A DNA stretch of 64,000 nucleotides from Salminus brasiliensis. Taxonomy: Eukaryota; Chordata; Actinopteri; Characiformes; Bryconidae. Both the position numbers and the translations under genes were made by a program. Position 1 is the stretch's first letter; each line of letters begins with the position of its first letter. The notes below the pieces were generated by a model, which saw only the letters and a list, made by a program, of their open reading frames with translations, did no database searches and was not told where the DNA came from. The DNA is taken from assembly GCF_030463535.1 (NCBI RefSeq), contig NC_132892.1, forward strand, positions 29,104,341 through 29,168,340, in the 5' to 3' direction. Positions 38,901-50,298 of the stretch are shown piece by piece.

Positions 38901-41900
38901 ATGCCCTTGCTGATGGAAGGAGGTTTGCACTCAAAATCTCACAATATATGGCCCCATTCATTCTTTCATGTACACGGACCAGTCGTCCTAGTCCCTTTGC
39001 AGAGAAACAGCCCCAAAGCATGATGTTGCCACCCCCATGCTTCACAGTTGGTATGGTGTTCTTTGGATGCAACTCAGCATTCACTCTCCTCCAAACACGT
39101 TAAAAAGTTGTGTTTGTACCAAACAGTTCTACTTTGGTTTCATCTGAAACATAAGACATTCTCCCAAAACTCTTCCGGAACATCCAAATGCTCTCTAGCA
39201 AACTTCAGACGCGCCGGATATGTACTGGCTTAAGCAGGGGAACACGTCTGGCACTGCAAGATCTGAGTTCCGGGCGGCGTAGTGTGTTACTGACGGTAGC
39301 CTTTGTAACGTTGGTCCCAGCTTTCTGCAGGTCATTCACTAGGTCCCCCCGTGTGGTTCTGGGATTTTTGCTCACCGTTCTTGTGATCATTTTGACCCCA
39401 CGGGCTGAGATCTTGCATGGAGCCCCTGATCGAGGGAGATTAGCAGCGGTCTCGTAGGTCTCCCATTTTCTGATAATTGCTCCCACAGTAGATTTCTTCA
39501 CACCAAGCTGCTTGCCTATTGCAGATTCAGTCTTCCCAGCCTGGTATCATAGTGGAGGTTTGAGTGTGACTGTTTGAGGTTGTGGGCAGGTGTCTTTTAT
39601 ACTGTTAACGAGTTCAAACAGGTGCCATTAATACAGGTAATGAGTGGAGGACAGAGAAGCCTCTTAAAGAAGAAGTTACAGGTCTGTGACAGCCAGCCAA
39701 ATCTTGCTTGTTTGTAGGTGACCAAATACTTATTTCCACCATTATTTGCAAATAAAATCTTTAAAATTCAGACAGACAATGTGATTTTCAGAATTTTTTT
39801 TTCTCATTTTGTCTCTCATAGTTGAGGTCTACCTATGATGTCAATTACAGGCCTCTCTCATCTTTTTAAGTGGGAGAACTTGCACAATCGGTGACTGACT
39901 AAATACTTTTTTCCCCACTGTAGCTCTTCCTATACTGTCACAGTTAACTACAGATAGTGTTGGGCCAAATCACCCATCAGTAATCTTAACACACTTAACA
40001 CTGTTCACTATTGAACTGTTCACTGTTCACTCTTGTGTCTTACAGTGTTTGGAAATTATTTGTTGTTTCTCTGATTCAGGTTCACTGTCTGGCCAGAACA
40101 TTTACCAAGTATCTGGATGCTGCTCTCTGTACCCAAATGGGACTTACAGGGCATTGCTGACCCACGCATTCAATGGCAAGGACTTCACAAGTTTTGACAT
40201 GAACACCAAGACATTTGTAGCTGCAGTTCCTCAGGCTGTCCTGTACAAGACTCAGAGGGAGAGCGATTCAGCCACTATAGAAGACATAGTAGTATATTAC
40301 AGGACAAGATGTCTGGAACGACTGAATATATTAAAGCAAGCTCCAGGAGTTCTCATCAGAAAAGGTCAGATATCATTTTGACTTCTTCCTTCTTCACCTC
40401 ATCCTTTAAAGCTCTTTGTTTTTACGCATAAAGTAGCAAATTCAGAACTATGAACACCACACTGTCACATGATCGACCAGCTATTAATTGCTAGATTAAT
40501 GTATTCATATTGTAAGGAGCTGTATTCATTGTCCTTTTCAGAATCAGATGGATATGCTTTTGACAGTATTGCAGATTTGATTTCTCAAATTGATGAAACT
40601 TGTGAAGTGAAATTGTCAGTTGAAAGTTGGATAGAGAGTTGATGTGTATCTTTAGATTGTTTATCTTTTATGGTTTTATGGCGATTTTATAGGCATTTTG
40701 GAATTCTCTTAGAACTTTATTTTATTTTGATACGCAAAACAGGTAAAGATCCCAAAATTATAGACAATTTGCACCCAGTTATGCTACTCAATATGGATTA
40801 TAAATTGCTTGCTCATATTTATGTAAACCACCTCAAATCAGGAAGCAAAGCTGTTGGTCTGGATACTCTGTGTGGTTTAGAAAGTTTCATTTGGAAAAAT
40901 AAAAAAAGCTTAGCAAAAGGCATCTTTGCAAAATGCATCACCCCACTTTTACATTAGTCATTCCAAAAAGTGCATGAAAGCTATAAATCATACAAACTTT
41001 AATTTTATTTAGAAGAACAGATCACTTGCTGTTAAAACAGCATTATTGGTTAAGAGTTATAAAGATGGTGGACTCAGTGTCATTTATTTTCATTGTATCA
41101 ATGGTACTTGTATTGAGTATGTTGTTTTAGCTGTTTTTCTAAAATACATTCCCTCATTCTTATTTCAGTTGGTGTGTAATGTAATAAAATGTTCATCTGT
41201 ATCTGTTTCCTTACCTCCCCTAGTTTTAATTGGTCATGTTTGTTTGGACCGTAGTAAACTATAAATCTCCATAGTAAAATAATAAGAGCTGGATTTTGCT
41301 ATGAATTATATCCACTGCAAATGCTCAAACATTTTTTTACAATCCCAAAAGTTGAAGTCACTAAATTACTTTTCATGTTTCTGGCAACCCCCAAAAACTA
41401 GAAGTTCACTATAAGGTGATCAGTGATTTGGTAGGATGTGGAGATGGCAAGACTACAAAGAAGGCACAGGTGGGAAAACTAAAGGCTAGGTGGAGCTACG
41501 ATGGACACAAGAACCATATGAAATATGAAAAGATCAACTGCCCACATTACAATGTCTTACAGCGTCAGCTGTTACTACATACTACAGTATTAGGTCTGAC
41601 ATTACAAACATTGAATTTCAGTGTCTAGAACAGATGTCATGAACCTTCTTGGTTATTTAGAAGTCCAACTACCCTCTTATTGTTTTCCAGTTCCAGAAGT
41701 CAGGATCATTGAGCAGCAGAAGGCCGGATCCATTACAGTCACATGTCATGTGACTGGGTTTTACCCCCGGGTGGTTCAGGTGGTTTGGCTCGGTCCAGAT
41801 CTTCAGCCTGTGGATGAAGGGGTCACTGATGTTCTGCCGAATGAGGACGGCACGTACCAGACCAGAAAGAGTGTGATAGTTCCAGAGGAGGATGTAGGAG

Positions 41901-42767
41901 AACACACCTACAGCTGTGTAGTGCTGCATTGCAGCGTACCGGACAACATCACCAGAGTCTGGGGTATGAGGACTTCTGCACATCATTAAATGTTTTAGTT
42001 AATGAATTCCTAATCTATCAGTACTGAACACTTCTTCTCCTGAACTTCCTGAAACTGATTGTCCTGTTAAAGGACATTTCAGCCTAAAACTAGCATTAAA
42101 TATGTGATCTGTCCCTCATTCAGTTCATCACTACAGAGGTTTTCAGGCTACAGACTTTTTGTACAGCAGTGAAACTTGTGTAAAACAGACCTGCTTTCTT
42201 CTGCAGGTGGAGAGAAAGCTGGTGGAATGGCTGTCTGGATATCTCTCGCCTGTATTTGCTTGTTGGCTGCTGGAATTGGGCTTGTAGTGTTGTGGCGCTG
42301 CAGAACTCGAGGTAAGCAACTCAAATACTGCATTATTAATGGTCATTAAATACATCAAAAGTCCAATTGTTTATTTCTGGATAAATCTTAGTGAACATTA
42401 TTTAAAGTGAAACAGTTTTTGATTTGTATTGTCCTACATCAACTAAGGTCTAGCTTATTTTTTCATATTATTATACATAACATGTTAAATATTGTGTTTA
42501 AGTACTTGCAGAAAGACTAGACATGAAAATTAAACTGCTTTAAATGTAGATACTTCTGTTATCAATTTCTAAAAAATCCTAATGTATTGGATTTATACTG
42601 GAATTTGCTTTGAAATGCAAGTCTTTGTTTTTCCAAAATATCATATTCTTAAATTCAGAACTATGAATTTTTGAAATCGGTATGCTCTACATGAAAATAC
42701 ACCCTGTGTTGAAAATGGCTTCAGATCTAACAATCATTTGTGTTCTCCTTTAGATGCTGTCATTTGA
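32907..42767 (+). CDS. MHC class I-like heavy chain, unit 6 (complete exons, very large introns)
   Basis: Exons: 32907-32961, 37399-37656, 40080-40364, 41691-41963, 42207-42311, 42754-42767; 329 residues, all frames open and all splice sites GT..AG. Alpha1 has SCGYW, GFSLPEF and a helix with [14 protein letters not shown], and one odd Y-Y-Y-D where others have Y-Y-H-D. Alpha2 reads [17 protein letters not shown]. Alpha3 has an extra cysteine ([10 protein letters not shown] instead of VVLHSSVPDN). TM has VVLWRC in place of VVWWRC. Intron 1 (4.4 kb) holds a minisatellite, an L2-like LINE and a SINE; intron 2 holds a Tc1 element; intron 3 holds the longest L1 relic. The proximal promoter with its ISRE-like site is deleted, and an upstream open frame from 32712 now runs in frame into the signal peptide. 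Coding capacity is intact but expression is doubtful. Confidence 0.82.
33337..33776 (+). repeat. Minisatellite, about 41-bp period
   Basis: Roughly ten copies of a unit of the type gaggtcaggatatgttatat followed by gatgttatatgaatgttatat. An inner 10-11 bp sub-repeat (atgttatatg) is duplicated a variable number of times. It lies in intron 1 of unit 6 and is absent from the other units. Confidence 0.9.
33860..36896 (+). mobile_element. L2-like LINE, degraded, in unit 6 intron 1
   Basis: In order: an ORF1-like piece (34065-34397), then a stretch near 34500-34727 with HVGAGDIR that resembles the SGNH/esterase domain of L2/CR1 ORF1 proteins. Next is an endonuclease start near 35036-35140 ([22 protein letters not shown]), then after a gap reverse transcriptase near 35432-35580 ([13 protein letters not shown] and [11 protein letters not shown]). 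ORF2 C-terminal pieces follow to about 36280, and a 3' UTR ends in a TGACT-type simple repeat at about 36880-36896. Many stops and a missing middle section make it inactive. The left boundary is uncertain. Confidence 0.75.
35170..35430 (+). mobile_element. tRNA-derived SINE inside the LINE
   Basis: The head contains ggttagagcgccgggat and a pol III B-box, GGTTCGATTCC, followed by a ctgccactgttgggcccttg-type body, a TG-rich stretch, and a tail with ggttaaatgcggaggacaca and acgtgcacctttacc. The layout is typical of fish tRNA-derived SINEs. It sits where the endonuclease-to-RT part of the LINE is missing. Confidence 0.7.
38385..39920 (-). mobile_element. Tc1/mariner-like element in unit 6 intron 2
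   Basis: A 1,536-bp element flanked by TA on both sides (38383-38384 and 39921-39922), with about 200-bp inverted repeats starting cagtgggg. The paralogous intron of unit 7 shows an uninterrupted site (about 52711-52720), confirming insertion after unit duplication. Transposase remains are on the minus strand: a helix-turn-helix region (39205-39501) and a catalytic region (38602-39084) with WGCFSAKG and [10 protein letters not shown] deletion removes the segment with the third catalytic acidic residue (reads EWPRKP then LEGVES), and frame breaks occur between the two halves, so the copy cannot encode an active enzyme. Confidence 0.88.
40543..41110 (+). mobile_element. L1-like LINE relic in unit 6 intron 3 (longest copy)
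   Basis: It shows [14 protein letters not shown] and [12 protein letters not shown] at about 40690-40830, [12 protein letters not shown] near 40890, and SYKDGGLSV near 41055, all in the order expected for the RT and C-terminal parts of an L1-type ORF2. Units 2-5 share an internal deletion of this relic and unit 7 a larger one, so unit 6 keeps the oldest form. Confidence 0.65.
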
Positions 42768-43544
42768 ACCCGCTGTGTGAACACTATAAATAATAGTCTA
42801 CTGCTTATATGGAGATATAGAGTCTATTTTATTTTCACATTAAGTTTTTGCGTTGTCAGTAATTTTATTTATGCACTGTTATAGCTAGCAGAGGTGGTTC
42901 TATTGCACAGTTATAGTCATTAGTGAAAAATATGTGTATACATTTTAGTGTTTAGAGTTTTCATACCTAAAAAAAAAACAAACAATTAAACACTAGAAAG
43001 AATGAGACTGTAAGGGTTCAGTCCACACCACCAGTCACCAGCAGGAGGTCAAGGTGGTGTAGTAAGGAAGCAGCTGGGAGCAGCTCTAAAAACTCAATTT
43101 CCCAGAAGCCCCAGCACTGATTGTTGCTGATCAGACGCACCTGATGGGCTCTGAATAAAAGCTCTTCCAAATAGTGGCTCAGTGCTGCACCTTTGTAGAG
43201 GGGCGGACGGTAAACTGGTAAAGAGATCGCGAGAAACAAAAAGAACAAAAGGAAAAGAAAACAAAAGACAAGACAAGACAAGTCAAGTCAAGACAAGACG
43301 ACTCGACTCTTAATTTAGGAAGGAAATCCTGTGTTTAAAGTGTGAGCTAATCCAGGGGCCTTAGATGTGCCTTTAAATGTATTAATTTCTGTGAAAAACA
43401 TTTCAGTTACAGCCTTATTTTCAGCCCCAAGACTGAAGGTGTCTTTTGTTGAACCCTGTTTGATGTTTATTGCCTCCCTTTGTTTGAGAACACAGTTTTG
43501 TGTGTCTCCTTTTTTTCCCGCTACTTCTTGAGTTTATTTTCCAC

Positions 43545-43805
43545 TCCTTTTCACACCTCCCTCCCCTGTGGTGCAGTGGGTTGCTGGTTCAAACCCGGCC
43601 TCCCGCAGTCTAAGCAAAATGCACCCAATCATCAGCACCCTTCACCTTTCTGATTATCCATATCAGTTTATTTAAATAAATAAATGAATAAATAAACCAG
43701 CTGTGCTCTGCTCTTGGGTACACCAGCCCACATCCCATTACAGAGATGGGTGAGTGGATGGATGTACAGAGATTTCACTAATTCCATTACAAGAGCACAG
43801 AAGCA
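43545..43805 (+). mobile_element. SINE-like insertion, present after unit 6 only
   Basis: It contains gtggtgcagtgggttgctgg followed by GGTTCAAACCC, which resemble pol III A and B boxes. The matching spot after unit 7 (about 55500) lacks this block: sequence runs from the stretch before it straight to cagcagtgagaatac. Insertion in one copy is the simpler reading; a deletion in the other cannot be excluded. Confidence 0.5.
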
Positions 43806-44711
43806 GTGAGAATACAAAAACATTGCAATAGATGCAGCGATATAGACCAAAATAAAATAAGAGATAAAAGAATAATCAGTAAGAGAGTAATAAGCTCATT
43901 CTAAACATTTGCACAGCACTTAGTAAACCTGCCTGTCATGCACTCTTTATATGTATTTATTTATTATGTATTTGTGAAATATACTGCTTTATTAATAATT
44001 ATCTACAACAAACTGCACTAGACCAAGTCCATGAAGATCAAAGCTATTTTAAAAGACATTTCTTCAGTTTTATGTGTTTAGTTGTTTTACCTCCATCTCT
44101 CAATATTGTTTAACTGAAGATCAAATGTTCATATGTTTAAATCTATCAACAATATAAAGGTTTAATGGAAGCCCTGTCATTTCCTTCAGCAACATGATTT
44201 TGGTGGGTAGCGAGGCTGTTAAAGAGGTCCACCATTTCCATAATGTAAAAATGTAGAACAAGGCAGAAGATGAATTTAACATGTTTTTAAAGTTTTCTGT
44301 GTTTTTTTATTTCAGTTGAATCAAACCAATGAAACTGAACCATTTAAAGCTTTTAAGGTTGAACTGATGAACCACTTTTATACTGCATTTCTTATCAAAC
44401 CAGCCAGGATCTTCTAGTTTCTTGTTCTTCTACTACAGAGGTAAAGTCTCTTGAACCCTGTGTCTAGCTGTCTAAACCTCTGCACTGTGCTGTTTGGACA
44501 CAGTCGGTGTGTTTAGTAGAGCTGTGTTACAGCTGCAGTAATTCCCTGTGTATTCTGGGCATGGGTGGTTTCAGCAGTGTCAGGGGACAGTGTTCTTCCA
44601 GTGAAATCAGACTCAACCTGATTATTGTTCATGTGTGAGTACTGCTGAGTGATTTAATACTGACCTCTACTGATGAGTAAATGTATTGCTTTCCTGTTTT
44701 GAATAAAGATT

Positions 44712-45142
44712 CACTATATAGACAAAAGTATTGGGACGCCTGCTCATTCATTGTTTCTTCTGAAATCAAGGATATAAAAAAAGAGTGTGTCCTGCTTTTG
44801 ATGGAGTGACTGTCTCTACTGTCCAGGGAAGAAGGCTTTCTACTAGATTTTGGAGAAGCATTGCTGTGAGGATTTGCTTGCATTCTGCAAAATAGTGAGG
44901 TTAGGATGTTGGATGATCACCACCCCATCTTATCTCATCCCCAACGTATCCCATATTGGATGGAGCACCATCCATCATTCCAGAGAACACAGTAGTTCCA
45001 CTGCTACACAGCCCAATGCTGGGGGGCTTTATACCCCGCTAGCCCACACCTGGCAGCTTCAGGCAGCATGGTGCCAATGGGTTCATACGACTCCAAAGAG
45101 TCGTATTCTATTGGCAGTACTTATGTACAGGGACTAGACAAG
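44712..45142 (+). mobile_element. MITE, long left-end copy
   Basis: Starts cactatatagacaaaagta and runs through ggatggagcaccatccatca to ggactagacaag, where the right end is lost. The paralogous copy is at 56431-56873. Confidence 0.65.
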
Positions 45143-45371
45143 TTTACTTTTTAGTTTAGTTTACTTGATTAATTGATGTTGACCAGATGCTTTTAGTCTA
45201 GATTTGGTCCAGACTGAGCAACTCCTCACATTTTGTTCTCTGACATTTACTAGAAAGGAGTATTTATAAATAAATAATAAATAAACATTAAAAACAACAT
45301 ATTTTGGACTCTTTGATGGGTCATCTGACACACTGACAGCTGACTAGTTAAATCATGCTGAGGAACGAAAC

Positions 45372-46278
45372 TGTCATGATCCACACGGTCTGACAATGAC
45401 GGGAGAACACTCGCAGGGGATGGACCGAAGCGAGGAGTTTGATAACAATAAACCATAAACAAAACAGAAATGCAGCACCAATTACTAGGGATAAGGAAGA
45501 ACTAAACAAAACTGTGACAAACCATACTGGGCAAACAAAAGGAACACACCTGGGGCTGGTGAGGCACTAGGGCAGTGCTAGCTGCCGGGGCTGAGCCAAT
45601 ACCATTACTCAGAAACATAAACCTCCAAGCCGAGCCTGGGAAAGCTATGAACTAGGACATATAGAGTAGCGCTAGTCAGGCGCATTGAACTTACTAGACT
45701 TGAGAGCGTGAGGAGTCAGCCACCAGACCTAGACGACTGTTCCGGTCCGACGGTGAGGAGAGCTAACTGCTGAAGCAAGCTGGAGAGTCGCTCACTCCTG
45801 GAGCTCCAGGACCCCAGCTTGCAGATCGCCGCAGACCTGCAGTAGCTCCCTAATGGACCCTGAGATGAGAGCTGCTTAGCTAGTTAGCTTCCCCTGCTAA
45901 GCTAGCTAGGTAGAGAGAGAGAGTCCTCTTGTACAAGCAGGCACTCTACAGACCAGACCGGTGAATACTGAGTCTATACCGTTAACTGAATAACCTGGGT
46001 GCATGTGGTGCACTAAGGGTAATCCTCGGCAACCAGCAGCTGACACTAGCCCTACTCAAATACACCAGCCCACAGGTGTAACACATTAACCAAACAAAGA
46101 ATAGTCACCTGACAAACAAAACCAGAAACCAAAATGGCGACGAGGGGCGACAACCCGAAAGTCCATTGCAACATAAAAGTCCTTCCATGAATAAACATGA
46201 CACGGTACATTAACAAATAGTTCATTCTTTCCTGTGAGCCGCGGCCTCTGGGGCGGGCGTGGCAGCGTGGGCGTGACA
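45372..46278 (-). repeat. Gypsy LTR (element 3' side)
   Basis: Begins tgtcatgatccacacggtct and ends gcgtgaca on the plus strand. It is almost identical to 50299-51203. Confidence 0.92.
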
Positions 46279-46469
46279 GTACCCTCCCCAAGGCGGGCGC
46301 CGAACCGAAACCAGTGTCTCCGAACTTCCCGCGGAGGGTCCCAGCCGGTCCGACGAGGCTGACGGACCCCTCTCCCGACGCGAGGGTCTCCCACGGACGG
46401 GGGCTTGCGACTTCCTGGGACGTCCGCGAGGCCTGGGAGCCGGCTTACTTGGGAACCTTTCGTGGAATT

Positions 46470-46974
46470 CCCGGACCAACGCAGGGTCCAGGACGTGATC
46501 GGCCGGTTCTCAGGAGCGTTCCTCTGGACCGAACCCCTCCCAGTCGAGCAGGTACTGCAAACGACCCCCACGCCTTCGAGAGTCCAGCACTCGTCGAACC
46601 GTGTAGGTGGGGGTCCCCTCAATCTCCACTGGTTCCGGCGGCATGTCCGCCGGGGTGGCCTCGTCCAGGGGTCCAAGTACCACGGGCTTGAGCCGAGACA
46701 CATGAAAAACCGGGTGAACACGTGACTGTGGGGGTAGTCGGATACGATAAGCAACTTCATTGATTCTTTTTTCTATGACATAAGGACCAGAGTACTTAAC
46801 TTTTAGTTTGTGTGGGGGGAGACTAGTTCGGAGGTCCTTCGTGGCCAACCAGACCCGGTCACCTGGTTGGTATGTCGGAGTCTCCCCTCTCTTCCGGTCC
46901 GCTTGGGCCTTGTAACGTCTGGATGTGCTGGTGGGCTCCGGTCCAGACCGCTTCGCTGCGACGCATCCAAGCAT
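46470..46974 (-). pseudogene. Gypsy integrase C-terminus and chromodomain
   Basis: The minus-strand frame shows the basic integrase tail ([11 protein letters not shown]), the GPY-type module ([12 protein letters not shown]), [13 protein letters not shown], then a chromodomain ([10 protein letters not shown] and [12 protein letters not shown]). The chromodomain places the element among chromoviruses. The frame breaks within the chromodomain, whose last residues fall in another frame toward 46470. It would normally guide integration to marked chromatin. It is not functional in this copy. Confidence 0.8.
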
Positions 46975-47161
46975 CCACTGCTGGGACTTGGGTCTCCGTG
47001 GCAGTCCAGGGGGCCAGCGGAGGCTGGTAGCCTAGGTAACACTGGTATGGGGTCAGGCCAGTGGTCGAGGGTGATAACCCGAGGACAGGCTTACACTCAC
47101 CTCCAGGTGTTCACAGAAGGCACCCCATACCTTAGACGTAAACTGGGCCCCCCGTCAGATA

Positions 47162-48994
47162 CTATGTCCTCCGGAATCCCAAAATCCAGAAGACGTGGTC
47201 TACCAGGGCTTGAGCGGTCTGCATTGCTGAGGGCAATGCAGAGAATGGAATGAACCTAACCCCTCTTGAGAAACGGTCCACTACCGTCATCACCACCGTG
47301 TGCCCCTCAGACTTAGGCAGGTCAGTAATGAAGTCGATAGCCAGGTGAGACCACGGACGTTCAGGAACGGGTAGCGGCATGAGCTTCCCCGACGGGAGTG
47401 CCCTCATCCCCTCCCACCAATATTTGGGAGAGAGCAGATAGTACGTGCGGGCCTCACCTGGATGACCCGATGCCTGAACCCAAGCGTGAGCCCAACTGAT
47501 GAGCTTCTCCCAGAAAGCCCCTGGGACGTAGACCTTGTCCACAGGGCATGATGGGGGCACGGTGGTGCGTTTGAGGGCCTCGTCTATCTCTGTATCCAGG
47601 TCCCACTGAATTGCCGCGACGGTGACACCCGATGGCAGGATGGGTGCTGGAGCGGTCTCTCCCTCATCCACAGACTGGTGAATACGAGAGAGAGCGTCCG
47701 CTTTGGTGTTGCAGGAGCCCGGACGATACGAGATCGTAAATCTGAACCTGGCGAAGAACAGGGACCACCTGGCTTGTCGGGGGTTCAGACACTTGGCATT
47801 TCTCAAAAACTCTAGATTCTTGTGATCTGTTAATACCAGGAAGGGGTAGGCAGCACCCTCTAACCAATGACGCCACTCTCCGAGCGCCATTTTGACTGCC
47901 AGGAGCTCCCTATCCCCTACCCCATAATTCCGTTCGGCCCCAGTGAGCTTCTTTGAGTAGAACGCCACCGGATGGAGTCTATCGTTCTCCCCGTGACGTT
48001 GGGAGAGAACCGTTCCTACCCCGGTGTTGGAGGCATCCACCTCGACCATTAACGGCTTACGGGGATCGGGGTGGCGCAACAGCGGGGCCAACATGTCCTC
48101 CGCGGCCGACGTCCACATGATGCGCCGGGGAGCTCCTTTGAGTAACGACGTTATCGGGGCTGCCAACCTGCTAAAATCCCGGATAAACTGCCGATAAAAA
48201 TTAGCGAAACCTAGGAACCGCTGGACCTCCTTCACGGAGCCAGGTGATGGCCAGTCCAAGACTGCCTGGACTTTGGTCTGATCCATCTGAACCCCCCGCT
48301 CGCTGATAATGTACCCCAGAAAAGGGATCTCATGGACATGGAACACGCACTTCTCTAATTTAGCGAATAGCAGGTGGGCCCTAAGCCTCGCCAGGACCAG
48401 ACGAACTTGACGGATGTGCGTATACAGGTCAGGGGAGTACACTAGAATGTCGTCCAGAAAGACCACCACAAAGCGTCCGAGGTAGTCTTTCAGGACGTCA
48501 TTTATGAAAGCCTGGAAGACGGAGGGGGCGTTAGCTAACCCATATGGCATAACCCAGTACTGGAAATGCCCCCTGGTGGTCATGAATGCCGTCTTCCATT
48601 CGTCCCCCTCCCTGATACGCAGCAGGTTGTACGCACTGCGGAGATCCAATTTCGTGAATATCCGGGCTCCCCGCAGCTGCTCAAGAGCGGAAGGCACCAA
48701 CGGCATAGGAAACGGGTACCTATTGGTGATTGCTTTGAGTGCCCGATAATCGATACATGGCCTTAACTCACCCCCCTTCTTCCTGATGAAAAAAAACCCA
48801 GAAGCCACCGGAGACTTGGACGGAGTGATGTATCCCTGATCTAAAGCCTCTGAAATGTAGTCCTCCATTGCCCTCTCTTCCTCCCCCGTAAGGGGGTAGA
48901 TCCTGGCTTTAGGGGCCCCTTCAACCAGATCTATGGTGCAATCGTAAGGGCGATGGGGGGGGAAGTTTAGCGGCACTGGACTTACTGAACACAT
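47162..48994 (-). pseudogene. Gypsy reverse transcriptase, RNase H and start of integrase
   Basis: A 610-codon open frame. RT: fingers motif with [15 protein letters not shown] near residue 75, [13 protein letters not shown] near 115, the catalytic FLDDILVYS near 180, and [10 protein letters not shown] near 225. RNase [16 protein letters not shown] near 320 and LTDHKNLEF near 390. Integrase: the core start with [13 protein letters not shown] and [14 protein letters not shown] near 565-585 is present. The usual HHCC zinc finger appears cut short before it, and the frame is lost near 47176, just before the second catalytic aspartate. RT and RNase H look nearly intact. Confidence 0.88.
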
Positions 48995-49098
48995 CTCGCA
49001 TATCGTTATACTCCGGTGGCAGGACTACCGTGTTTTCGGGCTCGGGGCTCTCTATGGAGGTAGACATGACCCTAAGGGGGGCTAGGGTAAGGCACTTG

Positions 49099-49563
49099 TC
49101 ACGGCAATAAGGGGAACCAGGATACAATCTCCCGTTCAGGCCAGGAGATATGAGGGTTATGCTGGCTCAACCAGGGCAGACCTAGTATCATCTCATGCTC
49201 GGAGACAGGTAGAACCAGCAGGGACGCCACTTCCTGGTCGAGGAAGCTCACGGCGAGACGAAATCCCTCAGTACGGTGAGTGATGGGCCGAAGACCCATG
49301 GGCTGTCCGTCCAGGGCGGTGACGCAGAGGGGCTTCGGGAGCGGCACGGTCGGGATCCTCAGACGCTGCGCGATGTCAGCTCGCAGGAAGCTGCCCTCTG
49401 CTCCACAGTCGATCAGTGCTAAAACGACAAGAGACTGGCTCTGGTAGGAAACCCTGACTGGCAACGTGATCGACCGGGAAACGAGTCCCTGGGCGGGCAG
49501 ACTCACCGCATTGGCGCGAGGGGTCCTTTCCTCGCGCTCCTCGGTGAATAGGCAGGATTTCAA
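49099..49563 (-). pseudogene. Gypsy retropepsin-like protease region
   Basis: The minus-strand frame contains VLALIDCGAEGSFLRADIA. This is the catalytic D-S/T-G site of retropepsins but with cysteine at the second position (D-C-G). A later flap and ILGLPWLSQHNPHISW, typical of Gypsy proteases just before RT, follow. The cysteine is unusual; it may lower activity or be a lineage variant. The link to gag and RT is frame-broken. Confidence 0.78.
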
Positions 49564-49591
49564 TGGGAGTCGTCAAGGACAGGCCTTCCTT

Positions 49592-50194
49592 CCGTGCCCC
49601 ACAGTAGTAGCAGAGTCCCTCTCGGCTCCGTCTACTGCGTTCTTCCTGTGTAAGGCCCCGGGAACCCACTTCCCTGAGCTCGCAGGTCGTTCCTGCCGAC
49701 GACGTCGGGGCAGTTCGCCCCTCTAAACCAGCGAGTAGGTCTCCACTTTGGACAGCTGGACCGGTCTGCCTTCCCGGCCTGGCCGCTGAACCCCCAGCTT
49801 TCGGGAACCTGGGGTTAGTAGGACGACCAAGAAGCTGGTCTAACCTAATAGCGAGCGCGATAAGCTCGTCAAGCTCAAGCGACTCACCCCGGCATGCCAT
49901 CTCCCGCTGCAGATGCGGATTAAGTCCATTGCGGAACAGTGCCACCAAGGCCGGCTGGTTCCATCCGCTACCAGCGGCTAGCGTTCGGAACTCCAGCGCA
50001 TACTGGGCTGCCGGCTTGGAGCCCTGCTCCATCCGCAGCAGGAGATCGCCCTTAGTGAGCCCCTCTCGGGGGTGTTGGAACACCGCCTTGAACTGCTTCA
50101 AATAGTCCGAGAAGGGCTTCTCACTGAGGTCCTCCCAGGTGGCTGTGGCCCAGTCCAGCCACAGGCACAAGGCGACCAACCGTCTCTGACACAC
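49592..50194 (-). pseudogene. Gypsy gag-like capsid region and partial zinc knuckle
   Basis: The frame has a Gypsy-type capsid core (LSEKPFSDYLKQFKAVFQHP, then GDLLLRMEQGSKPAAQYALE and FRNGLNPHLQREMACRGE). It ends at a nucleocapsid knuckle start, LCYYCGA; the expected GH-x4-C half is displaced by a frameshift. Residues before the start at 50194 may also belong to gag, so the true start is uncertain. Confidence 0.72.
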
Positions 50195-50298
50195 TCTGTA
50201 ACGTGTGTTGCTGCTGCCCCAGGAATCGACCCTGGGCGCAAACAGCCGGACCCAAGGCCCCCATCCCCGCTGTTCAAAGGCGGCCGGCCGAGGATTCT

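Larger units (their letters stand above)
42768..45371. other. Spacer after unit 6 (left half of an interrupted spacer)
   Basis: Homologous to the spacer after unit 7 (54739-57109). Contents: a possible solo LTR-like block at about 43010-43310 (starts tgtaagggttcagtccacac, has gaataaaagc and cacctttgtagagg), a SINE-like insertion at about 43545-43805, AT-rich sequence, and a MITE at 44712-45142. The ancestral unit 7 promoter flank then follows up to the Gypsy insertion point at 45371. No host gene is supported. Confidence 0.6.

Noticed and set aside
43010-43310. Possible solo LTR (and its copy at about 54980-55260)
   Set aside because: It has a TG start and a TATA-like gaataaaagc, but I could not define a clear CA end or a target-site duplication, so it is mentioned only within the spacer entry.
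46314-46725. Plus-strand ORFs of 106-125 codons over the end of the Gypsy element
   Set aside because: They are antisense to the chromodomain region in GC-rich sequence and show no known domain.
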